From the NCBI GenBank assembly GCA_002784945.1, contig PFMD01000064.1, positions 1 through 35,961 on the forward strand: DNA of 35,961 bases, written 5' to 3'. Positions 1 to 8,254 of the stretch are shown one piece after another. The notes below the pieces were generated by a model. That model was given only the letters and a program-made list of their open reading frames with translations. It was not told where the DNA came from and did no database searches. Origin of the DNA: Candidatus Kerfeldbacteria bacterium CG_4_10_14_0_8_um_filter_42_10. GTDB taxonomy: Bacteria > Patescibacteriota > Patescibacteriia > UM-FILTER-42-10. Every line of letters begins with the position of its first letter. Positions within the stretch are counted from its first letter, which is position 1. The position numbers were made by a program, and so were the translations under genes.

Positions 1-2
1 CG

Positions 3-2657
3 TTGGATTTTCAAGAATACGCTGAACCCACTCCCGGCAACGCCAATCAATCCGCTTCGCCCCAAAATTATTCTGACGATATCATTATTAATGAATTACT
101 CCCCAACCCTGAAGGAACGGATAGCGACGGCGAGTTCATTGAACTGAAAAACATTGGTTCCCAGGCCGAAGATTTAGCGGATTGGATAATCAGCGATTCC
201 AGCGAAACCAATTATGTGATTAATCCAGCGGATTTGGATTCCACCTTAGTGCAGGCCGGCGGGTTTTTAGTGATTGACCGGTCTGTTTCAGGCATTACCT
301 TAAACAATTCCGGCGGCGACCAAGTAGAATTGTATCAGCCGGATGAGGTTTTATTAGCAGAGGCGGCTTATTCCGGAGCAGTGCCAGAAGGGGAATCTTA
401 CGCGCGTACTTTGGAGGGAGAATTTAATTGGACCACCACATCCACTCCAAATGAGGAAAATATTTTTACTCTAGCCAATCAGCCGCCGGTAGCAGATGCC
501 GGATCAAACATTGAAGCGGTTGTGGGAGAAACAATTCAATTTGATGGGTCCGATTCCTATGATCCGGATGATGATTCGCTGGAGTACCGTTGGAATTTCG
601 GCGATGGCGCCGCCGCTTCCGAGCTAGCGCCCGAGCACGGCTACGCAGCAGCTGGTAATTATGTGGTTACCCTGACCGTTGATGATGGTTTAGCCGATAG
701 CTCCAGTTCCATTACTGTCGTTATCCACGAAAACTCAAATTCTCTGCCCCCGGGCGAATATTCCGGCAGCATTATTATTAATGAAATTTTACCGAATCCA
801 GAAGGTTCTGATTCCGAAGGAGAATTTATAGAGCTTAAGAATATCGGAGGCGAAACAGTTGATCTTACTGGCTGGGGCTTGGGCGATTCCAGCGCCGCTC
901 GCTATTCTATAAACGGTGACGATATTCCCTCAACCATTATTAATCCCAATGAATTATTGGTAATCTACCGCGAAGCGAGCGGGATTGCCTTGAACAATAG
1001 CGGCGGCGATCAAGCGGTCCTTTACTATCCCGACGAACAGGAAGCTTTCTTGGCGGAATATTCCGAAAGCGCGCCAGAAGGAAAATCATACGGCCTGCTT
1101 TCTTCGGGCGAATGGGTGTGGACCGATCCTACGCCTGGTACAGAAAATATCCTAGTTGATAATAATCAGCCACCGTTGGTCAAAATGGATTTGGTTTCAG
1201 AAACCAAAGTGGGAATAGAAGTAACATTCGACGCCTCGGATTCCTCTGATCCGGATAATGACTCATTGGAATACTTTTGGGATTTTGGCGATGGAAACAG
1301 CGCTGAAGGGATAGAAACCCAGCATGCTTATAGCGAATTAGGAACTTATTCGGTAGTTTTGAAAGCGGTTGATTCTAACAATGCCGCCTCGGAAACATCT
1401 GCGGTTATTGTTGTTTCCGATTATGATTATGCGGAAAAAATATTACTGAACGAATTAATGCCTAATGTGGCAGGATCAGATAACGAGGGCGAATGGATTG
1501 AAATTGTGAATTTAGAAGAAAGGGAAGTTGATTTAATGGGTTGGCAGATTACCGATTTAAAAGACTATTATCTTTTTACCGAAGATACCGTTGTCGCGGC
1601 TCAGGAGTATTTACTGGTTTCCCGAACAGATTCAGGCCTTACTCTAAACAATGCTAAAGACACTGTATATCTGATAAATCCCCGCGGTGAAATTATCAGC
1701 GGAGTAGCTTATGAAAAATCACCGGAAGACATTTCGTTTGCCCGCCAGGATTTTTCGGACAATTGGGTTTGGACCGATATTCCTACCCCCGGTTCTAAAA
1801 ACGAAATCAGCGAGGTGGAATTAGAAGAGAGTGATTCCAATGGCAGTGAATCCGCAACGACAAATAAAAAAGCGATGGTTACCAACATCCTTGATGCCAA
1901 GAAACTGGAAAAAGGGGATTTAATTCAAGTAGAAGGATGGGTAATAGTTGAGCCGGGAATCTTGGGATCCCAAAAATTTTATCTTATCCAAGACCAAAGC
2001 GGCATCCAAATCTATTCTTCTAAAAAGGATTTTCCGGAACTGAATTTAGGCGATTACATCCAGGTAACCGGAAAATTATCGGAAGCCAGCGGAGAGAAAA
2101 AGGTAAACATCAGCTCGGCGGAAGATATTGTAATTATGGAACCACAGGAAATTGTTCCCGAGCCAATGGTTATTACCTCCGAGGAAATTGATGAATCATT
2201 AGAAGGGGTTTTAGTTACCATAGAAGGGAATCTGGTGGATAAAAAAGGAACTAATCTCTATTTAGATTACGGCGGTCCTAAAGAGGCCAAGATTGCCATC
2301 AAATCAACAACGGGAATTAAGAAGCCGGAATTAGAAGACGGGCAGTTGGTGCGAGTAACCGGCATTGTCAGCCAGTCCGGAGACGAGTATCAAATCCTTC
2401 CCCGTTACCAGTCCGATATTGTTTTGCCTCAGGTCCAAGGGGTTTCAGAAGAATCAGAGCAGCAAGTTACCACGGTTCCCCCAATTTCTGAATCCAGGCA
2501 GTTTTGGCAATACGCAATAGTATTGTCGGCAGGAATAATTATCGTCAGCGCCGGCCTGCTGGTAAAAAAGTACAGGCTGTGGGAGAGGTGGAGGAAGAAG
2601 ATTACTAAAAGTAACGGGATTACTTCGTCGCCCCGCAGTAAGCGGGACTCCTCGTAA
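3..2657 (+). CDS. Lamin-tail-domain (LTD)/PKD repeat surface protein with OB-fold-like region and C-terminal TM anchor; 5' end truncated by window
   Basis: Repeated 'IIINELLPNPEGxDSxGEFIELKNIG' LTD motifs, PKD-like 'YxWNFGDG' repeats, C-terminal hydrophobic segment followed by KKYRLWERWRKK; reading frame open to window edge. Confidence 0.85.
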   Translation: MDFQEYAEPTPGNANQSASPQNYSDDIIINELLPNPEGTDSDGEFIELKNIGSQAEDLADWIISDSSETNYVINPADLDSTLVQAGGFLVIDRSVSGITLNNSGGDQVELYQPDEVLLAEAAYSGAVPEGESYARTLEGEFNWTTTSTPNEENIFTLANQPPVADAGSNIEAVVGETIQFDGSDSYDPDDDSLEYRWNFGDGAAASELAPEHGYAAAGNYVVTLTVDDGLADSSSSITVVIHENSNSLPPGEYSGSIIINEILPNPEGSDSEGEFIELKNIGGETVDLTGWGLGDSSAARYSINGDDIPSTIINPNELLVIYREASGIALNNSGGDQAVLYYPDEQEAFLAEYSESAPEGKSYGLLSSGEWVWTDPTPGTENILVDNNQPPLVKMDLVSETKVGIEVTFDASDSSDPDNDSLEYFWDFGDGNSAEGIETQHAYSELGTYSVVLKAVDSNNAASETSAVIVVSDYDYAEKILLNELMPNVAGSDNEGEWIEIVNLEEREVDLMGWQITDLKDYYLFTEDTVVAAQEYLLVSRTDSGLTLNNAKDTVYLINPRGEIISGVAYEKSPEDISFARQDFSDNWVWTDIPTPGSKNEISEVELEESDSNGSESATTNKKAMVTNILDAKKLEKGDLIQVEGWVIVEPGILGSQKFYLIQDQSGIQIYSSKKDFPELNLGDYIQVTGKLSEASGEKKVNISSAEDIVIMEPQEIVPEPMVITSEEIDESLEGVLVTIEGNLVDKKGTNLYLDYGGPKEAKIAIKSTTGIKKPELEDGQLVRVTGIVSQSGDEYQILPRYQSDIVLPQVQGVSEESEQQVTTVPPISESRQFWQYAIVLSAGIIIVSAGLLVKKYRLWERWRKKITKSNGITSSPRSKRDSS

Positions 2658-2720
2658 TGGATTGCTAAAGAAACATTTCGCGAGCGACCGGGGGGAGCGT
2701 GGCGAACCCGTTACTTTTAG
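2605..2720. repeat. Compound palindromic (REP-like) element with 14-bp perfect terminal inverted repeat CTAAAAGTAACGGG/CCCGTTACTTTTAG
   Basis: Arms 2605-2618 and 2707-2720 are exact reverse complements; interior has CCCCGCAGTAAGCGGG-type dyad and 'GATTACTTCGTCG...CTCCTCGTAAT' resembling a dispersed bacterial repeat. Confidence 0.8.
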
Positions 2721-2733
2721 CAAGCACACTGCT

Positions 2734-3027
2734 ATGAAAAACAGGCGGTATTACACCTACATCACCACCAATTGTCGGCATACGGTTTTATACGTCGGTA
2801 TGACTAATAATATTATCCGGCGCATGGAAGAACATAAAAGTAAGGCGGTAAAAAAGTCTTTTTCCGCTCGATACAATGTAGATAAACTGGTCTACTTGGA
2901 AGAGTACTCTACACGGATAGAAGCGTTGGAAAGAGAAAGACAACTGAAAGCCGGGCCAAGGTGGAGGAAGGAAAAATTAATAAATCAAAATAACCCCAAC
3001 TGGAAAGATTGGAGTGATGATTTTTAA
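2734..3027 (+). CDS. GIY-YIG nuclease superfamily (URI/YhbQ-like) protein
   Basis: YYTYITTN...VLYVGMTNNIIRRMEEHK motif; likely start ATG 2734 rather than the ORF-track start 2662, which lies inside the repeat. Confidence 0.88.
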   Translation: MKNRRYYTYITTNCRHTVLYVGMTNNIIRRMEEHKSKAVKKSFSARYNVDKLVYLEEYSTRIEALERERQLKAGPRWRKEKLINQNNPNWKDWSDDF

Positions 3028-3173
3028 ATAGCAGCAAGTCATCACCATTCGAGCCACGGTAGTGGAGCAAAGCTTGAAGGCAGGATCTTCGTAGGTAGGA
3101 CCTTTAGGTCCGTAGCCAAATGTAAAAAGCTAATTGTTTTTTAATTAGATTAGTGATAATTTAAATGTGATTT

Positions 3174-3929
3174 ATGTATTTCAAAAGGTTATTATTAGTC
3201 ATTATTTTTGGCGGTTCAGCTATTGTTTTTGTTTTAAACCAATTATGGCGGGGGCCCGAAGGCGTGGAAACGCAAGCTCGGGTTTTTGCGCCGCGTATTA
3301 CTGATGAGGAATCGGTTACTAATACTAATCAAACGGAGCAACCGCTCTTGCCGGCTGAAGAAGGTGAATTCGGCCAAATTCACCTTCTGGACGTTCCCTA
3401 TACCGTTCAAGCTCCTTATGCCAAATGGGATGTTTATGACGAAGAGGCTTGCGAAGAGGCGGCGCTTTTGATGGCTTATGAATATTTAAAAGGCAATCAA
3501 TATCCCCAAGGAATAATTCCGCCAGCCGATGCCCAAACAGAACTGCGCCGGATGATTGACTTTCAGGTCGATCAGCTTGGTTATGAAGTGACCACTGATC
3601 TTTTTCCGAATCAGCTGAAAACATTCATTGAAAGTTATTGGTCCGGTTATACGGCCAGATTTATTTCCGATACCTCAGTTCTGAAAATCAAACAGGAAAT
3701 CAATAGGGGTAATCCGGTAGTAATCCCGGCCACGGCCAAAATTCTTAATAACCCCTGGTACCATTACCAGGATTATCACATGCTGTTGGTCATCGGCTAC
3801 GAAGGCGATCAATTTATCACCAATGATCCTGGCACCAAGCGGGGAGAAGATTGGAAGTATGGTCAGGATTTGGTAATTGAGGCGATAGAAGATTCGGGTG
3901 GTGAGCCGTTGGTTTTAACAAAAAAATAA
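3174..3929 (+). CDS. C39-like (peptidase_C39_2) papain-fold secreted/anchored protein
   Basis: N-terminal signal/TM; 'DVPYTVQAPYAKWDVYDEEACEEAALLMAYEYL' and 'YHMLLVIGYEGDQFITNDPGT' motifs. Confidence 0.8.
   Translation: MYFKRLLLVIIFGGSAIVFVLNQLWRGPEGVETQARVFAPRITDEESVTNTNQTEQPLLPAEEGEFGQIHLLDVPYTVQAPYAKWDVYDEEACEEAALLMAYEYLKGNQYPQGIIPPADAQTELRRMIDFQVDQLGYEVTTDLFPNQLKTFIESYWSGYTARFISDTSVLKIKQEINRGNPVVIPATAKILNNPWYHYQDYHMLLVIGYEGDQFITNDPGTKRGEDWKYGQDLVIEAIEDSGGEPLVLTKK
3360..3387. repeat. 28-nt palindrome GAAGGTGAATTCGGCCAAATTCACCTTC inside a CDS
   Basis: 13 of 14 positions pair; encodes EEGEFGQIHLL in frame. Confidence 0.8.
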
Positions 3930-3965
3930 TTTCCCTTTTTGCCTAATTTCCAGTAGATTTAGTAT

Positions 3966-6731
3966 ATGGTAGTGAAGCAAAGAAAATTTGTAATTATTGA
4001 CGGTAACGCCCTGATTCATAGGGCTTTTCATGCCTTGCCGCCGCTTACAACCAAAGACGGTAAATTAGTTAATGCCGTTTACGGTTTTACCACTATTTTT
4101 TTAAGAGTGCTCAAAGAGCTCAAGCCGGAATACGTGGCGGTCACTTTCGATAAAAAAGCGCCCACTTTCCGGCACGAGGAGTACAAAGAATATAAAGCCA
4201 CCCGAATAAAGCAGCCGGACGAACTGTATGAGCAGATTCCCATCATCAAAGATTTAGTGGAAGCGTTTCGGGTGCCCATTTTTGAAAAAGACGGCTTTGA
4301 AGCGGATGATTTAATCGGAACGATTAGCCATCAAAAAGAGCTGCAGGATTTGAAAACGATAATCGTTACCGGCGATTTAGACGCGCTGCAATTAGTAGAT
4401 GACAATACCGAGATTTATACGATGAAGCGGGGAATCGCCGACACGATTGTTTACGATGAAAAAGCGGTCAAAGAAAAATACGATGGTTTGGGCCCGGAGC
4501 AGATGATTGATTTAAAAGCATTAAAAGGAGACGCATCCGACAACATTCCCGGGGTGAAAGGAATTGGAGAAAAAGGAGCAGTCGGTTTATTAAAGACTTT
4601 TGGTACGCTGGATAAAATTTTCCAGTCCTTAAACAAGAAAGATAAACTCAGCCAAAAAATATCGGAGCGGAATAAAAAACTATTAATCGAATACAAAAAA
4701 GACGCCCTATTAAGCAAGAGGCTGGCGACAATTGTGAATGATGTGCCGATAAAATTTGATTTGGAAAAATGCCAATTAGGCGATTATGACCGGCAAAAAG
4801 TGGTAGCAATTCTTCAATCACTCGAATTCAAAAGCCTCTTGAATAAATTGCCCGAAAATTCCACTCAAGGGAGAATCGATTTATTTCAAGCTCCGACCAA
4901 AGACAAAAAAAACAAGCCCGGTGAAGAACAACACGATTATCAATTAATAGATGATCCTAATAAATTCTCCCACTTTATTGCCAAGCTTAAAAAAGAATCC
5001 GCCTTTGCCATAGATACCGAAACCAACAGCCTTGATCCTATTTTAGCGGAGCTAATTGGAATCAGTTTTGCCTGGGAAAAAGGAAAGGCTTTTTTTGTTG
5101 TGGCTAAAGAAGGTTTTTTGAAAGAATTGAAACCAATTTTAGAAGACAAAAAGATTGCCAAATACGGGCATAACATTAAATATGATTTAGAAGTGCTTCG
5201 GAAAAAGAAAATTAACCTCCAAGGAATCACTTTTGATACCATGATCGCTTCTTATTTATTGAATCCCGGTTCCCGGCAGCATAATTTAGATAGCGTGGTC
5301 TTTTCCGAACTGGGGCACGAAATGATCCCCATTGAGGAGTTGATCGGTGAAAAAGGAAAAAAACAGATATCCATGGATCAAGTTCCGATTGATAAAGTAT
5401 CCTATTATTCCTGTGAAGATGCCGATTACACCAACCGTTTAGTAAAGCCGCTTACCGAACAGCTGGAAGCTAAAGTTAACTTGGGACTTTTGGAAAAAAT
5501 CGAAGTTCCCCTGATTCCGGTGCTTGCCGAAATGGAAACGAATGGGGTAAAAATTGATCCTGAATTTTTAAACAATAAATCCCGAAATTTTGCTAAAGAA
5601 ATTAGCAGTATTGAAAAAAAGATCTACCAATTAGCCGGAAAAGAATTCAATATCAGCTCCCCCCTTCAATTAAAGGAAATCCTTTTCGAAAAATTAAAGA
5701 TATCAACGGATGACATTAAAAAAATAAAAACCGGTTTTTCCACCGCAGCCGGAGAATTGGAAAAAATGCGCGGCAAACATCCGATTATCGATTTGATTTC
5801 ACAATATCGGGAATATACTAAACTCAAATCAACTTATTTAGACGCGCTTCCTAAATTAATCAATCCCCGTACCGGCCGGGTCCATACCAACTTTAACCAG
5901 ACCATTGCCGCCACTGGCCGGCTTTCTTCCTCTGACCCTAATTTGCAAAATATTCCGATTCGAACGGCAGTCGGCCGGGAGATCCGCAAAGCATTTGTGG
6001 CGGAAAAAGGCTACGATTTGCTATCCATTGACTATTCCCAAATCGAATTGAGAATCGTGGCCTCTTTGGCTAACGATCAGAAGATGATCAGCATTTTTAA
6101 GGCCGGCGAAGATATTCATAAAAGCACGGCCGCGGAAATCAACGAAGTTTCCCTGGATAAAGTAACCAAAGAAATGCGCTACGCGGCCAAGGAAGTTAAT
6201 TTTGGAGTCCTTTACGGAATGGGCGTATACGGTTTGGCCTGGCGCACCCAAATAGACCGAGGAAAAGCCAAAGAGTTTATTGATAAATATTTCTCCGCTT
6301 TTAAAGGAGTAAAGGAATATGTTGATCAAACCAAAGCACTGGCCCAATCAATGGGTTATGTGGAGACTCTTTTTGGCCGCCGGCGCTATCTGCCGGAAAT
6401 CAATTCCGGAGTAGTACAAATTAGAAACGCGGCGGAAAGAATGGCCGTCAACATGCCGATTCAGGGGACGGCCGCGGATTTGATGAAGCTGGCCATGATT
6501 TCCGTTCAAAAAGAACTGGCGCAATTAAAAGGGAACGAAACGGGAAAGATTGCCAAAATGATTCTGCAGGTGCATGATGAATTGGTGTTTGAAGTACAAA
6601 GCGATCAGGTAAAATTATTGGCTCGGAAAATTAAAGAAATAATGGAAACCGTTTACCAGCTTAAAGTTCCCATTGAAGCGGAAGCGAAAGCGGGCAAGAA
6701 TTGGGGAGAGTTGACGCCAATTAAATTTTAA
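3966..6731 (+). CDS. polA: DNA polymerase I (5'-3' exo, 3'-5' exo, polymerase)
   Basis: FEN domain, DTETNSLDP exo motif, DYSQIELR and QVHDELVFEV polymerase motifs. Confidence 0.97.
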   Translation: MVVKQRKFVIIDGNALIHRAFHALPPLTTKDGKLVNAVYGFTTIFLRVLKELKPEYVAVTFDKKAPTFRHEEYKEYKATRIKQPDELYEQIPIIKDLVEAFRVPIFEKDGFEADDLIGTISHQKELQDLKTIIVTGDLDALQLVDDNTEIYTMKRGIADTIVYDEKAVKEKYDGLGPEQMIDLKALKGDASDNIPGVKGIGEKGAVGLLKTFGTLDKIFQSLNKKDKLSQKISERNKKLLIEYKKDALLSKRLATIVNDVPIKFDLEKCQLGDYDRQKVVAILQSLEFKSLLNKLPENSTQGRIDLFQAPTKDKKNKPGEEQHDYQLIDDPNKFSHFIAKLKKESAFAIDTETNSLDPILAELIGISFAWEKGKAFFVVAKEGFLKELKPILEDKKIAKYGHNIKYDLEVLRKKKINLQGITFDTMIASYLLNPGSRQHNLDSVVFSELGHEMIPIEELIGEKGKKQISMDQVPIDKVSYYSCEDADYTNRLVKPLTEQLEAKVNLGLLEKIEVPLIPVLAEMETNGVKIDPEFLNNKSRNFAKEISSIEKKIYQLAGKEFNISSPLQLKEILFEKLKISTDDIKKIKTGFSTAAGELEKMRGKHPIIDLISQYREYTKLKSTYLDALPKLINPRTGRVHTNFNQTIAATGRLSSSDPNLQNIPIRTAVGREIRKAFVAEKGYDLLSIDYSQIELRIVASLANDQKMISIFKAGEDIHKSTAAEINEVSLDKVTKEMRYAAKEVNFGVLYGMGVYGLAWRTQIDRGKAKEFIDKYFSAFKGVKEYVDQTKALAQSMGYVETLFGRRRYLPEINSGVVQIRNAAERMAVNMPIQGTAADLMKLAMISVQKELAQLKGNETGKIAKMILQVHDELVFEVQSDQVKLLARKIKEIMETVYQLKVPIEAEAKAGKNWGELTPIKF

Positions 6732-6735
6732 CGCA

Positions 6736-6763
6736 GAAGGCGCGATTTGCGAATCGCGCCTTC
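6736..6763. repeat. 28-nt palindrome GAAGGCGCGATTTGCGAATCGCGCCTTC at polA 3' end
   Basis: 13 Watson-Crick pairs plus one G-T pair. Confidence 0.85.
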
Positions 6764-6776
6764 ACTACCATAAACA

Positions 6777-7757
6777 ATGATTATTTTCATTCACGGCGAA
6801 GATACCTACCGCGCTCAACAGAGAGTGATTCAGCTGAAGGAGGCTTTTATTAAAAAATACAGCCACTCCGGACTTAATGTTGTTACCCTAGACGGGGAAG
6901 ATTTAACCCTGGCTGATTTTCGAAGCAAATGTTTTTCCGCCGGATTGCTGGAAAAGAAACGATTAATCATAATCAAAAACGTGGTTGCTCAAAGCAGTAA
7001 TAAAGAGTTGCTGCAGGGGATACTAGAACTGATTAAGAACAAGAAATTCCCTCCAGACAACATTCTGATTTTTTGGGAGGGAAGTCTGACAGAAGAAAAA
7101 CCCAAAAAAGGAGAAACCAATCTGAAAAGTGCGCTACTTAAAATGCTGGCTAAAGAAAAAGCCGAAAGGTTTGAACCGCTCTCGGCCAATGAATTGAAAA
7201 AGTGGACGTTGAATGAGATTAAAAAAAGAGAAGGAAAGATAGAAAGCGATGCGCTGGAAGAATTAGTGGCCAAAGTGGGGCAAGATTTATGGCAAATGAG
7301 CAATGAGATCGAGAAGCTGGTTAATTACTGCTCAGGCCGTCCAATCACCCAGCAAGATGTTGCCGTTTTTGTGCAATCAAAATTCGATGAAAACATTTTT
7401 CACCTTACCGATGCCTTGGGGCAACGACAAAAAAAGCAGGCGCTTAAACTGGTTCACGACCAGCTGGCCAATGGAACTGAACCGCTGGTGCTTTTATCTA
7501 AATTCATCTGGCAGTTTAGGAATCTGATTCAAGTCAATGAAATGATCAGACTAAAAAAAACCCCAGCGGAAATTACCCAAGAACTGAAGTTGCATCCTTT
7601 CGTGGTGCAAAAAACTATTCCTCAAGCAAACCGCTTTTCCGAAGAAAAATTAAAGGAAATTTACGCGAATCTTTCAGAGATTGATTTCAAATTAAAAAAC
7701 AGCAATGCCGCTCCGGCGCTTTTATTTGACTTACTGATAATAAAGGTTTGTGATTGA
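6777..7757 (+). CDS. holA: DNA polymerase III delta subunit
   Basis: MIIFIHGEDTYRAQQRV..., HolA-type architecture and length. Confidence 0.88.
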   Translation: MIIFIHGEDTYRAQQRVIQLKEAFIKKYSHSGLNVVTLDGEDLTLADFRSKCFSAGLLEKKRLIIIKNVVAQSSNKELLQGILELIKNKKFPPDNILIFWEGSLTEEKPKKGETNLKSALLKMLAKEKAERFEPLSANELKKWTLNEIKKREGKIESDALEELVAKVGQDLWQMSNEIEKLVNYCSGRPITQQDVAVFVQSKFDENIFHLTDALGQRQKKQALKLVHDQLANGTEPLVLLSKFIWQFRNLIQVNEMIRLKKTPAEITQELKLHPFVVQKTIPQANRFSEEKLKEIYANLSEIDFKLKNSNAAPALLFDLLIIKVCD

Positions 7758-7778
7758 ATTTAGAAAACCAAAACAGTT

Positions 7779-7806
7779 GAAGGCGCGACATCGATGTCGC
7801 GCCTTC
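7779..7806. repeat. 28-nt perfect palindrome GAAGGCGCGACATCGATGTCGCGCCTTC between convergent holA and rpsT
   Basis: 14/14 pairs. Confidence 0.88.
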
Positions 7807-7819
7807 TTACTTTAGGAAT

Positions 7820-8083
7820 CTATTTTAGAGTATTATACTTTTTCGTCAGGCGGGATTTCAACCGGGCTACGGTATTCTTTTTCATTTTTTTATTCTGGGC
7901 AGCCTTATCTAGAGCTTTAATGGTTTTAGCTAAAAGTTCTTTGGCGCTGTCTTTCTGATTCGCTTCGATTGCTTTCCGCGTTTTTTTCTTCAGTGATTTT
8001 AAGTTGTTAATCACTTTAAGATTCCGAGAGCGGCGTTTTTTAGATTGCCTTAGTGATTTAAAGGCGGCTTTTTGAGTAGGCAT
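7820..8083 (-). CDS. rpsT: 30S ribosomal protein S20
   Basis: MPTQKAAFKSLRQSKKRRSRN...; typical length and basic composition. Confidence 0.95.
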   Translation of the reverse strand: MPTQKAAFKSLRQSKKRRSRNLKVINNLKSLKKKTRKAIEANQKDSAKELLAKTIKALDKAAQNKKMKKNTVARLKSRLTKKYNTLK

Positions 8084-8254
8084 CTTGTTCTATTAATAAT
8101 TATGATAAAAGTTAGTCTTTATTTTAGCAAAAGAGTTACTTTTTAACAAGTTTTGACGCCGGGTTTATAAAATGATAAGGTGAAGATTCCCAAAACAAAG
8201 ATAATCAAAAAAAGTCCCTTCAAATACACGCTAAAGAAAGCGAGGTTAGTTGCT

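Noticed and set aside
2454-2729. 91-aa minus-strand ORF (MCLLKVTGSPRSPRSLAKCFFSNPLRGVPLTAGRRSNPV...)
   Set aside because: Antisense to the LTD CDS and made of the REP-like element; typical spurious repeat-derived ORF.
6736-6763. Simple intrinsic terminator after polA
   Set aside because: Strong stem but no T-tract on either strand, and the same 28-nt palindrome form occurs elsewhere including inside a CDS; treated as a repeat-family member instead.
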